DNA of 64,000 nucleotides from JBKBKN01 sp046294625 (GTDB lineage: Bacteria > Bacteroidota > Bacteroidia > M30B66), in the NCBI GenBank assembly GCA_046294625.1, contig JBKBKN010000012.1:1-64000 (forward strand), given 5' to 3'. Within the stretch, counting starts at the first letter, position 1; every line of letters begins with the position of its first letter. The position numbers were made by a program, and so were the translations under genes. The notes below the pieces were generated by a model. The model had not been told where the DNA came from. It saw only the letters and a program-made list of their open reading frames with translations, and ran no database searches. This document shows, piece after piece, positions 25,491 to 34,824 of this stretch.

Positions 25491-26296
25491 AATCGGTATC
25501 CAAGATGCATTCCGATGTTAAAATGTGTGCGTGTGGCGCGTGACTTATCGGGATAGTCGTTTATCTTTCTCACTCCGATTGCCATATTTCCACTGAAATA
25601 AAGATTATTGGAAGCCATTAGTGTGATAAAATTGTTGACGCCAAATGCGAACGTACTCGTATTTCGGTTGGAAGAAATAAAATAGCCAAAACCTGTGACC
25701 GGATCTAAAACGAATTGATCTTCGTAAATTCTAAAGCCACCATAGCGGATCGAAGGGCCTACAGAATATTTAAGTCTTCCCTGTCCGGTAGGATAAAAGA
25801 GCAAGTCCAAACCTGTCTCAAATGTTTTAAATCCAAATCGGTCGCTGAAAGGACCCAGTGTGTCTCTTAGGCTGAAGAAAGCCGGAATACGTAAGGATTT
25901 TGTACCACCATCAAATACGCGTTCATAGGCCATGCCAACGCCAAGATCGAAGAAATCAAAAAGATTCAGTGAAATAATATTGTCTTTCAGGTCGGTTAGA
26001 TAGGAGTTTGGAAAGAAAGCATCGTCAATACCTGTTCTGGAAAAAAATACAGTGTCTCTGGTACTAATAGTGAAATCATCAATTGCTCCACTTTCATATT
26101 GAATTTTGATCACACGGCTTTTGGCAATTTCGTTGATTGGTCCTTTTCCGGAGGGCTTTTTATATTTTACTGTTCTCTTATCAACAGCCACCACCATAGA
26201 AACGATATTGGTACCATCTTTAAGGTAAATGATATCTTGTGCAAAAGATATCACAGCAAATAAACTCAGACAGATAAGAATGATAAGTTTTTTCAT
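25487..26296 (-). CDS. Exported protein with C-terminal beta-barrel-like part
   Basis: A signal peptide (MKKLIILICLSLFAVISFAQ) precedes a short beta-rich segment, DIIYLKDGTNIVSMVVAVDKR, common at the front of Bacteroidota outer-membrane proteins. Residues about 90-269 show alternating hydrophobic strands and end in HFNIGMHLGYRF, with the terminal aromatic residue typical of outer-membrane barrels. No function is recognised. It ends against the saccharopine dehydrogenase-like gene. Confidence 0.65.
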   Translation of the reverse strand: MKKLIILICLSLFAVISFAQDIIYLKDGTNIVSMVVAVDKRTVKYKKPSGKGPINEIAKSRVIKIQYESGAIDDFTISTRDTVFFSRTGIDDAFFPNSYLTDLKDNIISLNLFDFFDLGVGMAYERVFDGGTKSLRIPAFFSLRDTLGPFSDRFGFKTFETGLDLLFYPTGQGRLKYSVGPSIRYGGFRIYEDQFVLDPVTGFGYFISSNRNTSTFAFGVNNFITLMASNNLYFSGNMAIGVRKINDYPDKSRATRTHFNIGMHLGYRF

Positions 26297-26315
26297 AAAC
26301 GACCGATTTCAAATA

Positions 26316-26346
26316 AAAAATCCCTGCAAATAACAGGGATTTTTTT
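26316..26346. terminator. Bidirectional intrinsic terminator
   Basis: AAAAAATCCCTG, a 7-nt loop and CAGGGATTTTTT form a perfect 12-bp palindromic stem with U-rich arms in both directions. On the minus strand it ends the metalloprotease gene, whose stop is about 20 nt away. Confidence 0.85.
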
Positions 26347-26367
26347 GAAATATTGTGCTATTCAAGT

Positions 26368-28497
26368 TTAGCGCTTAATGATTTTTTTACTAATCAATTG
26401 ACCATCCACAATCATGTTAAGCATGTAAATGCCTGCATCAAGATGATTCATGTTGAGCTGCATGAGTTGCTCACCTGTTCCTGACATCCCTTTGAAGATT
26501 TTCATTACTTCTCTTCCGGAAATATCATACAGACTCATATTTACCTGTTTAGGTTTCTCCATCAAGAAGCTAACCTGAGTAAAATCATTGGTAGGATTAG
26601 GGAAAATGTGTAATCCAATTTCTTGTTCAGGATTCAATACACCTAGAGCAGTGCCGATGTTAATGTTATCGATATAAACATTATTGAATGCTGTTGTACC
26701 TCTCACATACTCGAAGCGGATGCGCATATTGTCGTTGTTGGAAGCGGGTAAAGTAACAAATACATCTCTCCATTGTCCTTGGTGGGTAGGGGTGAAGAAG
26801 CTAGTGAATGTACCGGCGGTATTTAATTGCCAGCCTTGAATGCTTGCTCTTTGCTGCCACGTTTGTCCACAATTGTTCGATACGGAAACTACCAATCTGT
26901 CGTCTGGCGTAAATCCGCGCTCTGCACCAGCCAATTTAAAGTTTAAAGTAATTGGAGTACTGAATCCACTTAGATTATATGCCGGAGAAATTAACATATC
27001 AACTTCAGAACGTACGTTTCCAAAGTTAACCATGCGAACAGAAGCATTGTCGTCGAAACCAACGGGAACGCGTTCCCATTTGTTAGCGGTATTGTCTAAG
27101 TTTCGAATCATCCAATTTTCATTGAAGAAGGCTTCGTTCTGAAAATTTTCTTGTGGATTGCCAGCTAAGCTGGTTGAAGTAGGACTTACTGTTACAATTT
27201 GTTCTTTGACAATGGTATTGGAGCCAATATCATTTGATGCGGTGAGGGTGGTTCTAAAACGACCGGGGTTGTTATATGTAACTGTAGCTGTTGCAGTTGT
27301 AGCAGTGGCAGGAGTTCCACCATCAAATGACCATTCGCGGCTACTCACCGTTCCATTAAATGAATTGTCGGTAAAGGTCACAGTAGAACCAGCGCAAATC
27401 ATATCTCTGTTTTGATTAAATTCAGCAATCGGTGCACAAGGAGTTTGATTGAAATTGTCTGATACACCTGTAGCCATAAGGTTTTGTTCGGAAACAAGGA
27501 AAGAACGGAAACCATCCGAACCGGTAAAACCTTCCAATACGAAATCCATCACTTCTTTCTGACCTATGGTGAACATACTCATACATACGTCATCAGAATA
27601 GTCCATATAATTCATGAACATTTCGCCATGCGGATTGTCTGCTGCTGGAATGCAACCACCAACATTGTGTGGGAAATTGTTCCAGCACACACCAAAATTA
27701 GGTCCTTGGTGCGGAGGAGTGTCTTCTACTCCGTCGCTCACACAGACTCCGTCACCCCAGATATGTCTAAGTCCTAACCAATGACCAATTTCGTGGGTTG
27801 TGGTAGAGCCTCTTCTTCCGGCTGCAGTTCCAATACTACCAAAGTAGTTGTGGATTACTACAATACCATCAGTTTGAGCAATTCCACCGCCGGGGAACTG
27901 AGCATATCCAAGAATGGTTCCAAGCGGATTGGTATCACCAATATTTTTTACTACCCAAATATTCAAATAAGAAAAAGAATTCCAGTAACTAACACCTTTA
28001 GCACCGTTTGCATTCGATGCACCATTGGTTTTATTAGTAAACACTCTTACAATTCCATCTGTGCAATTGCCAAGTGGGTCGCGGTTTGCTAGACGAAACT
28101 CATATTCACAATTAGCAACCAAGGGCTGAAAAGGAGCTGGTGTGAGGTTTGCATTCTGACTCATAGCATTGAAATCTTCGTTGAGAATGCGAATTTGATC
28201 CAAAATTTGAGCTTTGGAAATATTTTCAGGACCTCCATCGTGGAGAACATGCACCACAACAGGAATTATCTTCTTATTGCCAGACTTGACTTTTCCTTTA
28301 TTTATTGCTTGATAATTGGTTAAATCTTTTAAGAATTGCTCATACACTTCTTTTTGACTTGGGTTGCGCTCAAGCTCTTCTTGTAACAGATGATGGCTTG
28401 AACACCACTCATGGTTTTTGTCATGCTGATGCTGGGCATTCGTAGCTCCAGCAATCAATAGAGCTCCAATAGCTCCGATAAATCTCAATCTTTTCAT
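26368..28497 (-). CDS. Secreted M43-type zinc metalloprotease with PKD and T9SS sorting domain
   Basis: I start at MKRLRFIGAIGALLIAGATNAQ, a signal peptide, six codons after the first ATG. A propeptide with one Cys near residue 32 (HEWCSSHH) may act as a cysteine switch. The catalytic domain has the extended zinc motif HEIGHWLGLRH and a Met-turn MNYMDYSDDVCMSMF, typical of pappalysin-like M43 peptidases. A PKD domain follows (about residues 360-435), then a jelly-roll-like region. The end is a type A T9SS sorting domain with IFPNPTNDF and KKIIKR. It is probably secreted for protein digestion. Confidence 0.9.
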   Translation of the reverse strand: MKRLRFIGAIGALLIAGATNAQHQHDKNHEWCSSHHLLQEELERNPSQKEVYEQFLKDLTNYQAINKGKVKSGNKKIIPVVVHVLHDGGPENISKAQILDQIRILNEDFNAMSQNANLTPAPFQPLVANCEYEFRLANRDPLGNCTDGIVRVFTNKTNGASNANGAKGVSYWNSFSYLNIWVVKNIGDTNPLGTILGYAQFPGGGIAQTDGIVVIHNYFGSIGTAAGRRGSTTTHEIGHWLGLRHIWGDGVCVSDGVEDTPPHQGPNFGVCWNNFPHNVGGCIPAADNPHGEMFMNYMDYSDDVCMSMFTIGQKEVMDFVLEGFTGSDGFRSFLVSEQNLMATGVSDNFNQTPCAPIAEFNQNRDMICAGSTVTFTDNSFNGTVSSREWSFDGGTPATATTATATVTYNNPGRFRTTLTASNDIGSNTIVKEQIVTVSPTSTSLAGNPQENFQNEAFFNENWMIRNLDNTANKWERVPVGFDDNASVRMVNFGNVRSEVDMLISPAYNLSGFSTPITLNFKLAGAERGFTPDDRLVVSVSNNCGQTWQQRASIQGWQLNTAGTFTSFFTPTHQGQWRDVFVTLPASNNDNMRIRFEYVRGTTAFNNVYIDNINIGTALGVLNPEQEIGLHIFPNPTNDFTQVSFLMEKPKQVNMSLYDISGREVMKIFKGMSGTGEQLMQLNMNHLDAGIYMLNMIVDGQLISKKIIKR

Positions 28498-28674
28498 TGT
28501 AATGGTTCCGTTCATAGATTAATGAAATAATTTTGCAAGGTTAACAATAAATTCATTTACGTCAAACCTGTGCTTTTATTTTCTAAACAAAAATATTCGA
28601 TAAAAGTATATTGGGCAAAAAACAAAAAATGGACTTTGTCGGATCATTTTTGTGATCGACTCTATTTATATAAA

Positions 28675-29772
28675 TTACTGCTGAATGATAGTCTCAATTT
28701 CAGCTATAATGTATTGTTGTTCAATTGTGTTTTCGCAAGTGGCCAGATCGGAAAATTTTTCGTTCAAAATAATTTTCAGAGAATGCAGCTCCATGCTGTT
28801 TAGTGTGGCATGAATGTCTAATTTATTTTCAGACGCCGTCGATAGCTCAAAATCGATTTCTCCATGCTTCCAACTGTTTTGCAAAACTATTTTTTTCTGT
28901 GCTTCAAATTTGATAAATGGAATTGGTTGATATGGTTTTGTGCCTTGAAACCATGGAACACCCAGACGCAGATAAAGAATAGCATCTTTTTCGAAAATGA
29001 CTGAGGTTTCAGCTTTTTTTTCGGATTGCTCAGCTGTTATAATTCCTTTTTCTATTAATACTGTTTTGATGTCGTTTTTCAGCGTTTGGTTTGTGTTTTT
29101 TGCGAAAGAATCCCAACAGTAACGCATGAAGGCGCATGAGTAGGGCTCAATACAGTGCTTACCAGGCTTAACTCGCGGCATTTTGTTTTCATTAAGTATT
29201 TCGTGCATTTCTTCCAGTTGCGCGGCAACGCGGTCTGAGTATAACATTACCATATCAGAAACATCTTGTTGCATGAATAATTGATGTAGGTCTAATGCTC
29301 CTTGTCTAATATAATGCGGGTTCAAATGGATAATTCCTGCTTTTGAGATATCAATACCACAATTTCGAATGGTGTGGTATTGAAAGGCCAGATCGTTCAC
29401 ATGCGTTTCGTTGATATGCAGCAAACTTTTCACTTCCCATGCATTCCAAGCATCATTCTTGAATTCAAGTATATCGATGGCAGCCATCTGAAAATCATTT
29501 TTGAAAGCAGCTTCGAAAATTGTTGCATGCCCCGCCTGCAGTAATGATTTTGTTTTTTCAAACCATTCAGCATAGCTTCCTGTTGAATCAGCAGAATGGC
29601 CACCGGGAAAGATTTTATGTGCTAATTGGCCGATATTAACGCCTCGCTTGAATAAAGCTTTTTCCCTTGGTGTAATAGGGTCGCGCCATGTTGGATGTTG
29701 ATAATGCAGATAGAGCTGTCTGGAGCATTGCAGACCTTTAATGAATCCACTTTTACTGATTGAAAAAGACAT
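28675..29772 (-). CDS. PD-(D/E)xK nuclease, DUF2779-like with shortened and degenerate C-terminal domain
   Basis: The N-terminal 220 residues are Cas4/RecB-like. They have Glu87 (IFEAAF), Asp100 (AAID) and the pair Glu113-x-Lys115 (WEVKS) of a PD-(D/E)xK site. Cys16, Cys207, Cys213 and Cys219 are spaced like a 4Fe-4S cluster that pins the fold. DUF2779 proteins normally continue with an exonuclease-like domain starting about 'FLDFET..P...G.RPYQQIPFQ'. Here the matching segment reads ILYLRLGVPWFQGTKPYQPIPF, so the acidic residues are lost, and the protein ends soon after at 365 residues. Its ATG overlaps the permease stop (TAATG). Confidence 0.75.
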   Translation of the reverse strand: MSFSISKSGFIKGLQCSRQLYLHYQHPTWRDPITPREKALFKRGVNIGQLAHKIFPGGHSADSTGSYAEWFEKTKSLLQAGHATIFEAAFKNDFQMAAIDILEFKNDAWNAWEVKSLLHINETHVNDLAFQYHTIRNCGIDISKAGIIHLNPHYIRQGALDLHQLFMQQDVSDMVMLYSDRVAAQLEEMHEILNENKMPRVKPGKHCIEPYSCAFMRYCWDSFAKNTNQTLKNDIKTVLIEKGIITAEQSEKKAETSVIFEKDAILYLRLGVPWFQGTKPYQPIPFIKFEAQKKIVLQNSWKHGEIDFELSTASENKLDIHATLNSMELHSLKIILNEKFSDLATCENTIEQQYIIAEIETIIQQ

Positions 29773-30848
29773 TACGCGCTAAGATTAACTCGGGGATCCA
29801 CCCAGGCATATAGCATATCAACCAATATATTCATTAGGATGAATATGAGAGCAAAACTTAGCACTGCACCTGTTACGACAGGAAAGTCAAATTTTTCAAG
29901 GGCATCAACAACTTCTTTGCCAACGCCGCGCCAGCCAAATATGTATTCAATAAAAACTGCACCTGCCATCATGCCGGCAAGCCATCCGGAAACTGCTGTA
30001 ATCAATGGATTGAGTGCATTTTTTAGACTATGCTTTACAATTACCTGCCTTAGTGATAAACCTTTGGCTCGTGCAGTGCGAATATAATCAGCACTTAGCA
30101 CATCGAGCATGGCACTTCTCGTCAATTGTACAATGATAGAAAGTGGCCTGATACCAAGTGTTATGGCAGGTAATATCAAATTTTTCCATGCAATCACTTC
30201 GCCATGAAATGGGTCTATTTCATAAAAGCTGCCGGTCATTTTGAGTCCGGTGATGTCACTTAACAAAAATCCGAAGAACCAGGAAAAAAGGATGGCTATA
30301 AAGAAACTTGGCCCAGCCATACCAAAAATGGTGAACAGCAAAGTGAATTTGTCGAATAGTGAATCTTTGAACAACGCCGAAAAAATTCCCAGTACAATTC
30401 CAAGTGCGGTAGCAATAAGTATAGCTGCAAGCGCCAGAATAGCAGTTTGAGGCAGGGTTTCGGCTAAGATGGAAGACACTTTCTTGTTGGAATGATAGGA
30501 GCGCCGCATGTAGGGCGTTTTAGCTACTAACACCTTGTTGCCAATATGCATAAGCTGACTCGTTTCGCCATATTTCTCCTGATCCAGATATATTCTTGAA
30601 TCAGGCTTGATACTGTGTAATGAGATAGGCGAGAGGTCATTCAGGTATTTGATGTATTGCACATATAATGGCTGATCTCTTCCCAAATCTTTATTAATGG
30701 CTTCAATGGTTGCACCATCGGCTCGTTGCCCAAGCATCATTCTTGCCGGATCTCCCGGAATGACATTGAATATTATAAAAACCAGCGTAATTACACCTAA
30801 CATTACAAGGAGTCCATACCACATCCGTTTTAACAGGAAACTGAGCAA
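29772..30848 (-). CDS. ABC transporter permease, DppB/OppB type
   Basis: The protein has about six transmembrane segments. The N-terminus (LLKRMWYGLLVMLGVITLVFIIFNVIPGDPA) and the cytoplasmic loop of binding-protein-dependent transport permeases (ADYIRTARAKGLSLRQVIVKH) match dipeptide/oligopeptide permease DppB. A periplasmic insertion follows the first segment. No partner permease, ATPase or binding protein lies in the window, so the other subunits must be encoded elsewhere. It sits 5 nt after the DoxX-like gene. Confidence 0.85.
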   Translation of the reverse strand: MLSFLLKRMWYGLLVMLGVITLVFIIFNVIPGDPARMMLGQRADGATIEAINKDLGRDQPLYVQYIKYLNDLSPISLHSIKPDSRIYLDQEKYGETSQLMHIGNKVLVAKTPYMRRSYHSNKKVSSILAETLPQTAILALAAILIATALGIVLGIFSALFKDSLFDKFTLLFTIFGMAGPSFFIAILFSWFFGFLLSDITGLKMTGSFYEIDPFHGEVIAWKNLILPAITLGIRPLSIIVQLTRSAMLDVLSADYIRTARAKGLSLRQVIVKHSLKNALNPLITAVSGWLAGMMAGAVFIEYIFGWRGVGKEVVDALEKFDFPVVTGAVLSFALIFILMNILVDMLYAWVDPRVNLSA

Positions 30849-30853
30849 TATGC

Positions 30854-31987
30854 TTATGGTTTTAGATATTTGTTTTTCACCATTTCATAATCAGGGAAGG
30901 AGTTGTAGTGCCACATATCTATGACTGTTCCCTTTTTGATAAGCATCAGCCCCGGATTAGATCTAATCATAGTTTTGAGTGTGGTACCATCCATAATATA
31001 GTAATCATAAGTAGCCTGCACATTGTGCCTGAATTCATCTATAGCTGCTGCTGATGCCGATGTTAATCCATAAAAATTGAAGCCATCGCGCAAGGCAGCT
31101 TCTGCAAAGGCATTGATCTTGGACTGTTTGCCGGTTTTGGCTTTTTGTAAATCATAGCTTACGAGAAAGAAATAATAGTTTTCATCGTTCAGAATGTCTT
31201 CTGTGTATTCAAAACCGTCAGTATTGCTGATGACAAAATCTTTGATTGGTGGCACATAAGGTGCTTCAATTTCTACACTTTTGGTTTCTACCCATTCCCA
31301 CTTGGTATCGTCTTGCCATTCAGGGTCATCGGTTTCAAATTCTTTTAATGCACCGCTTTGTAGATTGCGGTAAATCAGTGTGACATGGTATTTTCCCCTA
31401 GGCGCATCTGCTGGAATACTCATTCCTTCCATGATATTTTTGCCGGGGGCATAAGGCCTAAAATCTATTACCGGTAAATAATTGTAGGTGTAAACAGGGA
31501 AAATAATGTTGAGTAATAGAGCGATTCCCACAATGATTTTGTTCACGCTCTCACTGAATATAGGTTGAATAAACCTTTGACCGAGAAATAGAATGGATAT
31601 GAAAAACAGTAGTACCACATCTTTGGTAAATGAGCCCCAGGGGGTAAGTTTGATCGCATCACCAAAACAGCCGCAGTCGGTAACCTTGTTGAAATAGGCT
31701 GAATAGAAGGTGAGGAATGTAAAAAACACAATCATGAGCATGAGCAGCCAAAGCGTGAGTCTTTTCCAGTATCCCAGTAATAATGTGACACCCAGCATGA
31801 CTTCCACGATACAGATCAGCATGGCTTGAAGCAAGGCGGTAGGCGCTAGAAACTCCATGCCGAATACTTCGTAATATTCTTCCAGTTTGTAAGAAAAGCC
31901 AAGCGTATCATTGGATTTGATTAATCCTGAGATGATGAATAAAACTCCAACTAGTATTCTGCTTAGTTGTACGATGATTTTAAACAT
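30854..31987 (-). CDS. DoxX/MauE-type membrane protein (BT_3928-like)
   Basis: Residues 1-180 hold about five membrane helices with the DoxX-like opening VQLSRILVGVLFIISGLIKSND and the cysteine motif DCGCFGDAIKLTPWGSFTKD, which marks the BT_3928 subgroup of MauE/DoxX proteins. The C-terminal 190 residues are soluble, with a thioredoxin-like pattern but no CxxC. Members probably take part in redox or disulfide chemistry of the envelope; the exact role is unknown. It heads the stretch with the permease and nuclease genes. Confidence 0.8.
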   Translation of the reverse strand: MFKIIVQLSRILVGVLFIISGLIKSNDTLGFSYKLEEYYEVFGMEFLAPTALLQAMLICIVEVMLGVTLLLGYWKRLTLWLLMLMIVFFTFLTFYSAYFNKVTDCGCFGDAIKLTPWGSFTKDVVLLFFISILFLGQRFIQPIFSESVNKIIVGIALLLNIIFPVYTYNYLPVIDFRPYAPGKNIMEGMSIPADAPRGKYHVTLIYRNLQSGALKEFETDDPEWQDDTKWEWVETKSVEIEAPYVPPIKDFVISNTDGFEYTEDILNDENYYFFLVSYDLQKAKTGKQSKINAFAEAALRDGFNFYGLTSASAAAIDEFRHNVQATYDYYIMDGTTLKTMIRSNPGLMLIKKGTVIDMWHYNSFPDYEMVKNKYLKP

Positions 31988-32050
31988 ATTTATTCCGATT
32001 TTTCGGGTTCAATATTATCAAAAATTTCGCCACATTATTTGGCATTCGAC

Positions 32051-32455
32051 CTAACTTCCAAGTTCCAGGATTCTGTCAAACTCTGCTTGTTTAAGTGGCA
32101 TTACAGAAAGCCTTGGTTGTCTAATTAAAGCGATATCTTTTAGCATTTCGTCCTGTTTGATGGTTTCAAGTGTAACAGGATTTTTTAACTTTTCTACCGG
32201 TGCCAAATCTACTGCTACCCAACGATCATCGTCCGTAGTAGGATCCTGATAAGCTATTTTCACCACTTTGGCCACACCAATTACAGATAGACCATCGTTG
32301 CTATGATAGAAAAGAACAAGATCACCTTGTTGCATGCTTTTTAGATTATTTCTTGCCTGATAGTTTCGCACGCCATCCCAAAAGGTCTGTCCATCTTTTT
32401 CAAATTGCTCCCAAGAATATTTGAATGGCTCAGACTTCACTAACCAATATTGCAT
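32051..32455 (-). CDS. EVE domain protein
   Basis: The start is set at the ATG giving MQYWLVKSEPFKYSW, the usual EVE opening, rather than a TTG two codons upstream. EVE domains share the PUA/YTH fold and are thought to bind modified bases in RNA or DNA. The family core is visible in WDGVRNYQARNNLK and DLVLFYHSN. At about 134 residues it is a single stand-alone domain. It follows holA by 9 nt. Confidence 0.9.
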   Translation of the reverse strand: MQYWLVKSEPFKYSWEQFEKDGQTFWDGVRNYQARNNLKSMQQGDLVLFYHSNDGLSVIGVAKVVKIAYQDPTTDDDRWVAVDLAPVEKLKNPVTLETIKQDEMLKDIALIRQPRLSVMPLKQAEFDRILELGS

Positions 32456-32464
32456 GATCAATTT

Positions 32465-33457
32465 CTAATTTAAAATTTTATAAACCAATTCTTTTAGCAG
32501 CTCAGGTGCATCTGTATTGCTGTTCACTCCCTTGCTTCTTAAATCGTAATCTTTGATGTGATAGATAATTTTAACAAGTTTCTGAGGCGAATAGTTTCGA
32601 GCTGCGGCTTCATATTCAGCCATAAAAAAAGGTGGAACCCCAACAATTTTGGCAATATCATTTGCTTTTTTTGATTGAAGATACTGCGTGTGCAATACTT
32701 TGGTGAAATATGAAAATAAAGCTGCATTCACGGCTTGGATAGGATTGTTCTTCTCATCCTTAGCCATAGCGAAGGCTATTTCAGTTGCTCTGGCTACGTG
32801 TTTATAAGATAAAGCTTTTTGAAGTTCAAACACATTATATGTTCGACTAATGCCAATATATTCTTCGATGATTTTCTCGGTAAATTCCAGTCCATTCGGA
32901 TAGTTAAGTAGAACTTTATTGATTTCGTTGATGATTTTTTCTAAATCATAGCCCACGTGTGCAAAAATCATTTTTGCTGCATTGGCTGTAATGCGACATT
33001 TTCGATTGGTGAGGTATTTGACTATAAAGTTGATAATATCAGCTTCCTTGAGCTTATTGCTTTTAAAAAAGCACCATTTTTTGGCTGCTTTGGTAAATTT
33101 GGTGCGTTCATCTAAGTTTTTGTATTTGTGGCAAATTATCAACACGGTTGAGCTAGTGGGTGTGTTCAAATAAGGTTCTAGCTTCTCTAATGATTTCATT
33201 AATTGCGCTTCTTTGAGAATAACCACATTGTACTCGGCCATCATAGGAAAGCGTCGTGCAGCTGCAATCACGTCATCGGCATTTGCTTCTACTCCATAGA
33301 AAACGCTGAGGTTGAATGATTTTTCTTCTTCAGTTAGCAAGGCGTTTTCTATGTAATTGCAAAGCGCATCAATGAAGTATGCTTCTTCACCCGCCAATAT
33401 GTAAATCGGATGAATTTTTTTTTGCTTAATTTCTTTTATTATCTCTTCAAAGCCCAT
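32465..33457 (-). CDS. holA: DNA polymerase III delta subunit
   Basis: It is the clamp-loader subunit that opens the sliding clamp. The N-terminus PIYILAGEEAYFIDALCNYIENALL is the diagnostic delta-subunit opening, followed by RRFPMMAEYNVVILKEAQ and a helical C-terminal collar domain. The 330 residues fit. The ATG overlaps the TAA of amn (TAATG), so translation is coupled. Confidence 0.92.
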   Translation of the reverse strand: MGFEEIIKEIKQKKIHPIYILAGEEAYFIDALCNYIENALLTEEEKSFNLSVFYGVEANADDVIAAARRFPMMAEYNVVILKEAQLMKSLEKLEPYLNTPTSSTVLIICHKYKNLDERTKFTKAAKKWCFFKSNKLKEADIINFIVKYLTNRKCRITANAAKMIFAHVGYDLEKIINEINKVLLNYPNGLEFTEKIIEEYIGISRTYNVFELQKALSYKHVARATEIAFAMAKDEKNNPIQAVNAALFSYFTKVLHTQYLQSKKANDIAKIVGVPPFFMAEYEAAARNYSPQKLVKIIYHIKDYDLRSKGVNSNTDAPELLKELVYKILN

Positions 33458-34230
33458 TAATCGAAACGAAGATGTTTTACTGTAAGGCCGTTATTAATTA
33501 ATTGATAGAGTGATTCGATTCCGATTTTTAGGTGTAATTCAACAAAATTATTGGTAACTTTTAAATCGCTGGCTTCTGTTTTCACTCCAGATGCAACCAT
33601 AGGTTGGTCTGACACCAGTAGCAAGGCGCCGGTTGGAATTTTATTGTAAAATCCTACGCTGAAAATGGTGGCTGTTTCCATATCTATGGCCATGACGCGA
33701 ATTTTTCTAAGGTATTTTTTAAATTCGTTATCATGTTCCCAAACACGTCGGTTGGTGGTGTAAACAGTACCAGTCCAATAGTCTTGATTTAAATCGCGAA
33801 TAGAGGTTGAAACGGCTTTTTGTAAATTAAATGCCGGCAAGGCAGGCACTTCTTTGGGGAAGTAGTCGTCCGATGTTCCATCTCCTCTAACTGCTGCAAT
33901 TGGAAGTATTAAGTCTCCCACCAGGTTTTTTCGTTTCAGTCCTCCGCATTTACCAAGAAATAAAACTGCCTTAGGTTTTATGGCACTAAGTAAATCCATG
34001 ATTGTGGCCGCATTGGGACTGCCCATGCCGAAATTGATTATTGTAATTCCTTTTGATGTGGCACATGACATCGGCCTGCCTTTTCCAACTACATCTACAT
34101 TGTGCCACTCAGCAAACATATCTACATAGTTAGAGAAGTTTGTTAAAAGGATGTAGGAGCCGAATTCTTCTATCTTTTGCCCTGTATATCTTGGTAACCA
34201 ATCGTTTACAATTTCTTCTTTCGTTTTCAT
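33457..34230 (-). CDS. amn: AMP nucleosidase, short form
   Basis: It hydrolyses AMP to adenine and ribose 5-phosphate. The phosphorylase/nucleosidase fold is visible in INFGMGSPNAATIMDLL and FLGKCGGLK, with the catalytic region AIDMETATIFSVGF and SDQPM. The 257-residue form lacks the N-terminal domain of the E. coli enzyme, as usual in Bacteroidota. It heads the amn-holA-EVE operon. Confidence 0.88.
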   Translation of the reverse strand: MKTKEEIVNDWLPRYTGQKIEEFGSYILLTNFSNYVDMFAEWHNVDVVGKGRPMSCATSKGITIINFGMGSPNAATIMDLLSAIKPKAVLFLGKCGGLKRKNLVGDLILPIAAVRGDGTSDDYFPKEVPALPAFNLQKAVSTSIRDLNQDYWTGTVYTTNRRVWEHDNEFKKYLRKIRVMAIDMETATIFSVGFYNKIPTGALLLVSDQPMVASGVKTEASDLKVTNNFVELHLKIGIESLYQLINNGLTVKHLRFD

Positions 34231-34273
34231 GCTTTTAGTTGGTTTGCAAGGTAAAGTTCTTTATTTGTTTTCG

Positions 34274-34304
34274 TTGAGCTGCGTTTAGAAATTCCATAAA
34301 TTTG
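34274..34304 (+). promoter_or_regulatory. Promoter of the HSDR_N-type gene
   Basis: TTG at 34274-34276 and the perfect -7 element TAAATTTG at 34297-34304 are 20 nt apart; the ATG follows at 34316, so the leader is very short. Confidence 0.55.
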
Positions 34305-34315
34305 AGTCAGAATTC

Positions 34316-34771
34316 ATGCAAAAACTTATTTTTCCTTCCTTTGATCTTAAGCTTCGAGAAGCGAAACAAAGAACGCAAATTTTTGATGTATTCAGAAATA
34401 AATATGTAGTGCTTACGCCCGAAGAATGGGTGCGTCAGCATCTTGCACATTACTTAGTGAATCGCATTGGATATCCGAAGGGGCTGATGCACATCGAAGC
34501 TGCCGTGAATGTAAATGGTTTGAATAAACGCGCAGATATTGTAATCTACAATCAAAATCTAAGACCCTGGATGATTTGTGAATGCAAAAAACCGGAAGTA
34601 AAGCTTGATCAAAAGGTTTTTGAACAGACAGCTATTTATAATATTAAATTCCAAGTACCATTTTTATTGATTAGTAATGGTCTGCAATTGCTCTGTGCGG
34701 AGGTTGATTTTAATACCAATGAGCATCGATTTATGGAAGCATTACCCCCGTTTCCGACAATTAGTACCTAA
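34316..34771 (+). CDS. PD-(D/E)xK protein, type I restriction R N-terminal-like (HSDR_N_2)
   Basis: A 151-residue protein with a restriction-endonuclease-like core: Glu42 in RQHLAHY.. region, then ADIVIYNQNLRPWMICECKKP holding Asp and the Glu-x-Lys pair. This small domain resembles the N-terminus of HsdR but stands alone, without helicase or methylase genes, and is conserved beside holA in Bacteroidota. It is therefore probably a housekeeping nucleic-acid protein and not part of a restriction system. It is divergent from amn. Confidence 0.75.
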   Translation: MQKLIFPSFDLKLREAKQRTQIFDVFRNKYVVLTPEEWVRQHLAHYLVNRIGYPKGLMHIEAAVNVNGLNKRADIVIYNQNLRPWMICECKKPEVKLDQKVFEQTAIYNIKFQVPFLLISNGLQLLCAEVDFNTNEHRFMEALPPFPTIST

Positions 34772-34775
34772 ACAT

Positions 34776-34806
34776 AAAAGAGCTGCTTATCCAAGCGGCT
34801 CTTTCA
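34776..34806. terminator. Bidirectional intrinsic terminator
   Basis: AAAGAGC-t-GCTT, loop ATCC, AAGC-g-GCTCTTT form an 11-bp stem with one internal mismatch. It lies between convergent genes ending at 34771 and 34825 and has A/T tails both ways. Confidence 0.75.
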
Positions 34807-34824
34807 TGCTAAGTAAGGCTTGAT

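Noticed and set aside
28675..29772. CRISPR Cas4
   Set aside because: The Cas4-like nuclease domain is shared with DUF2779 proteins; no repeat array or other cas genes in the window.
34316..34771. Restriction-modification system
   Set aside because: Only an isolated HsdR N-terminal-like domain; no helicase, specificity or methylase genes nearby.
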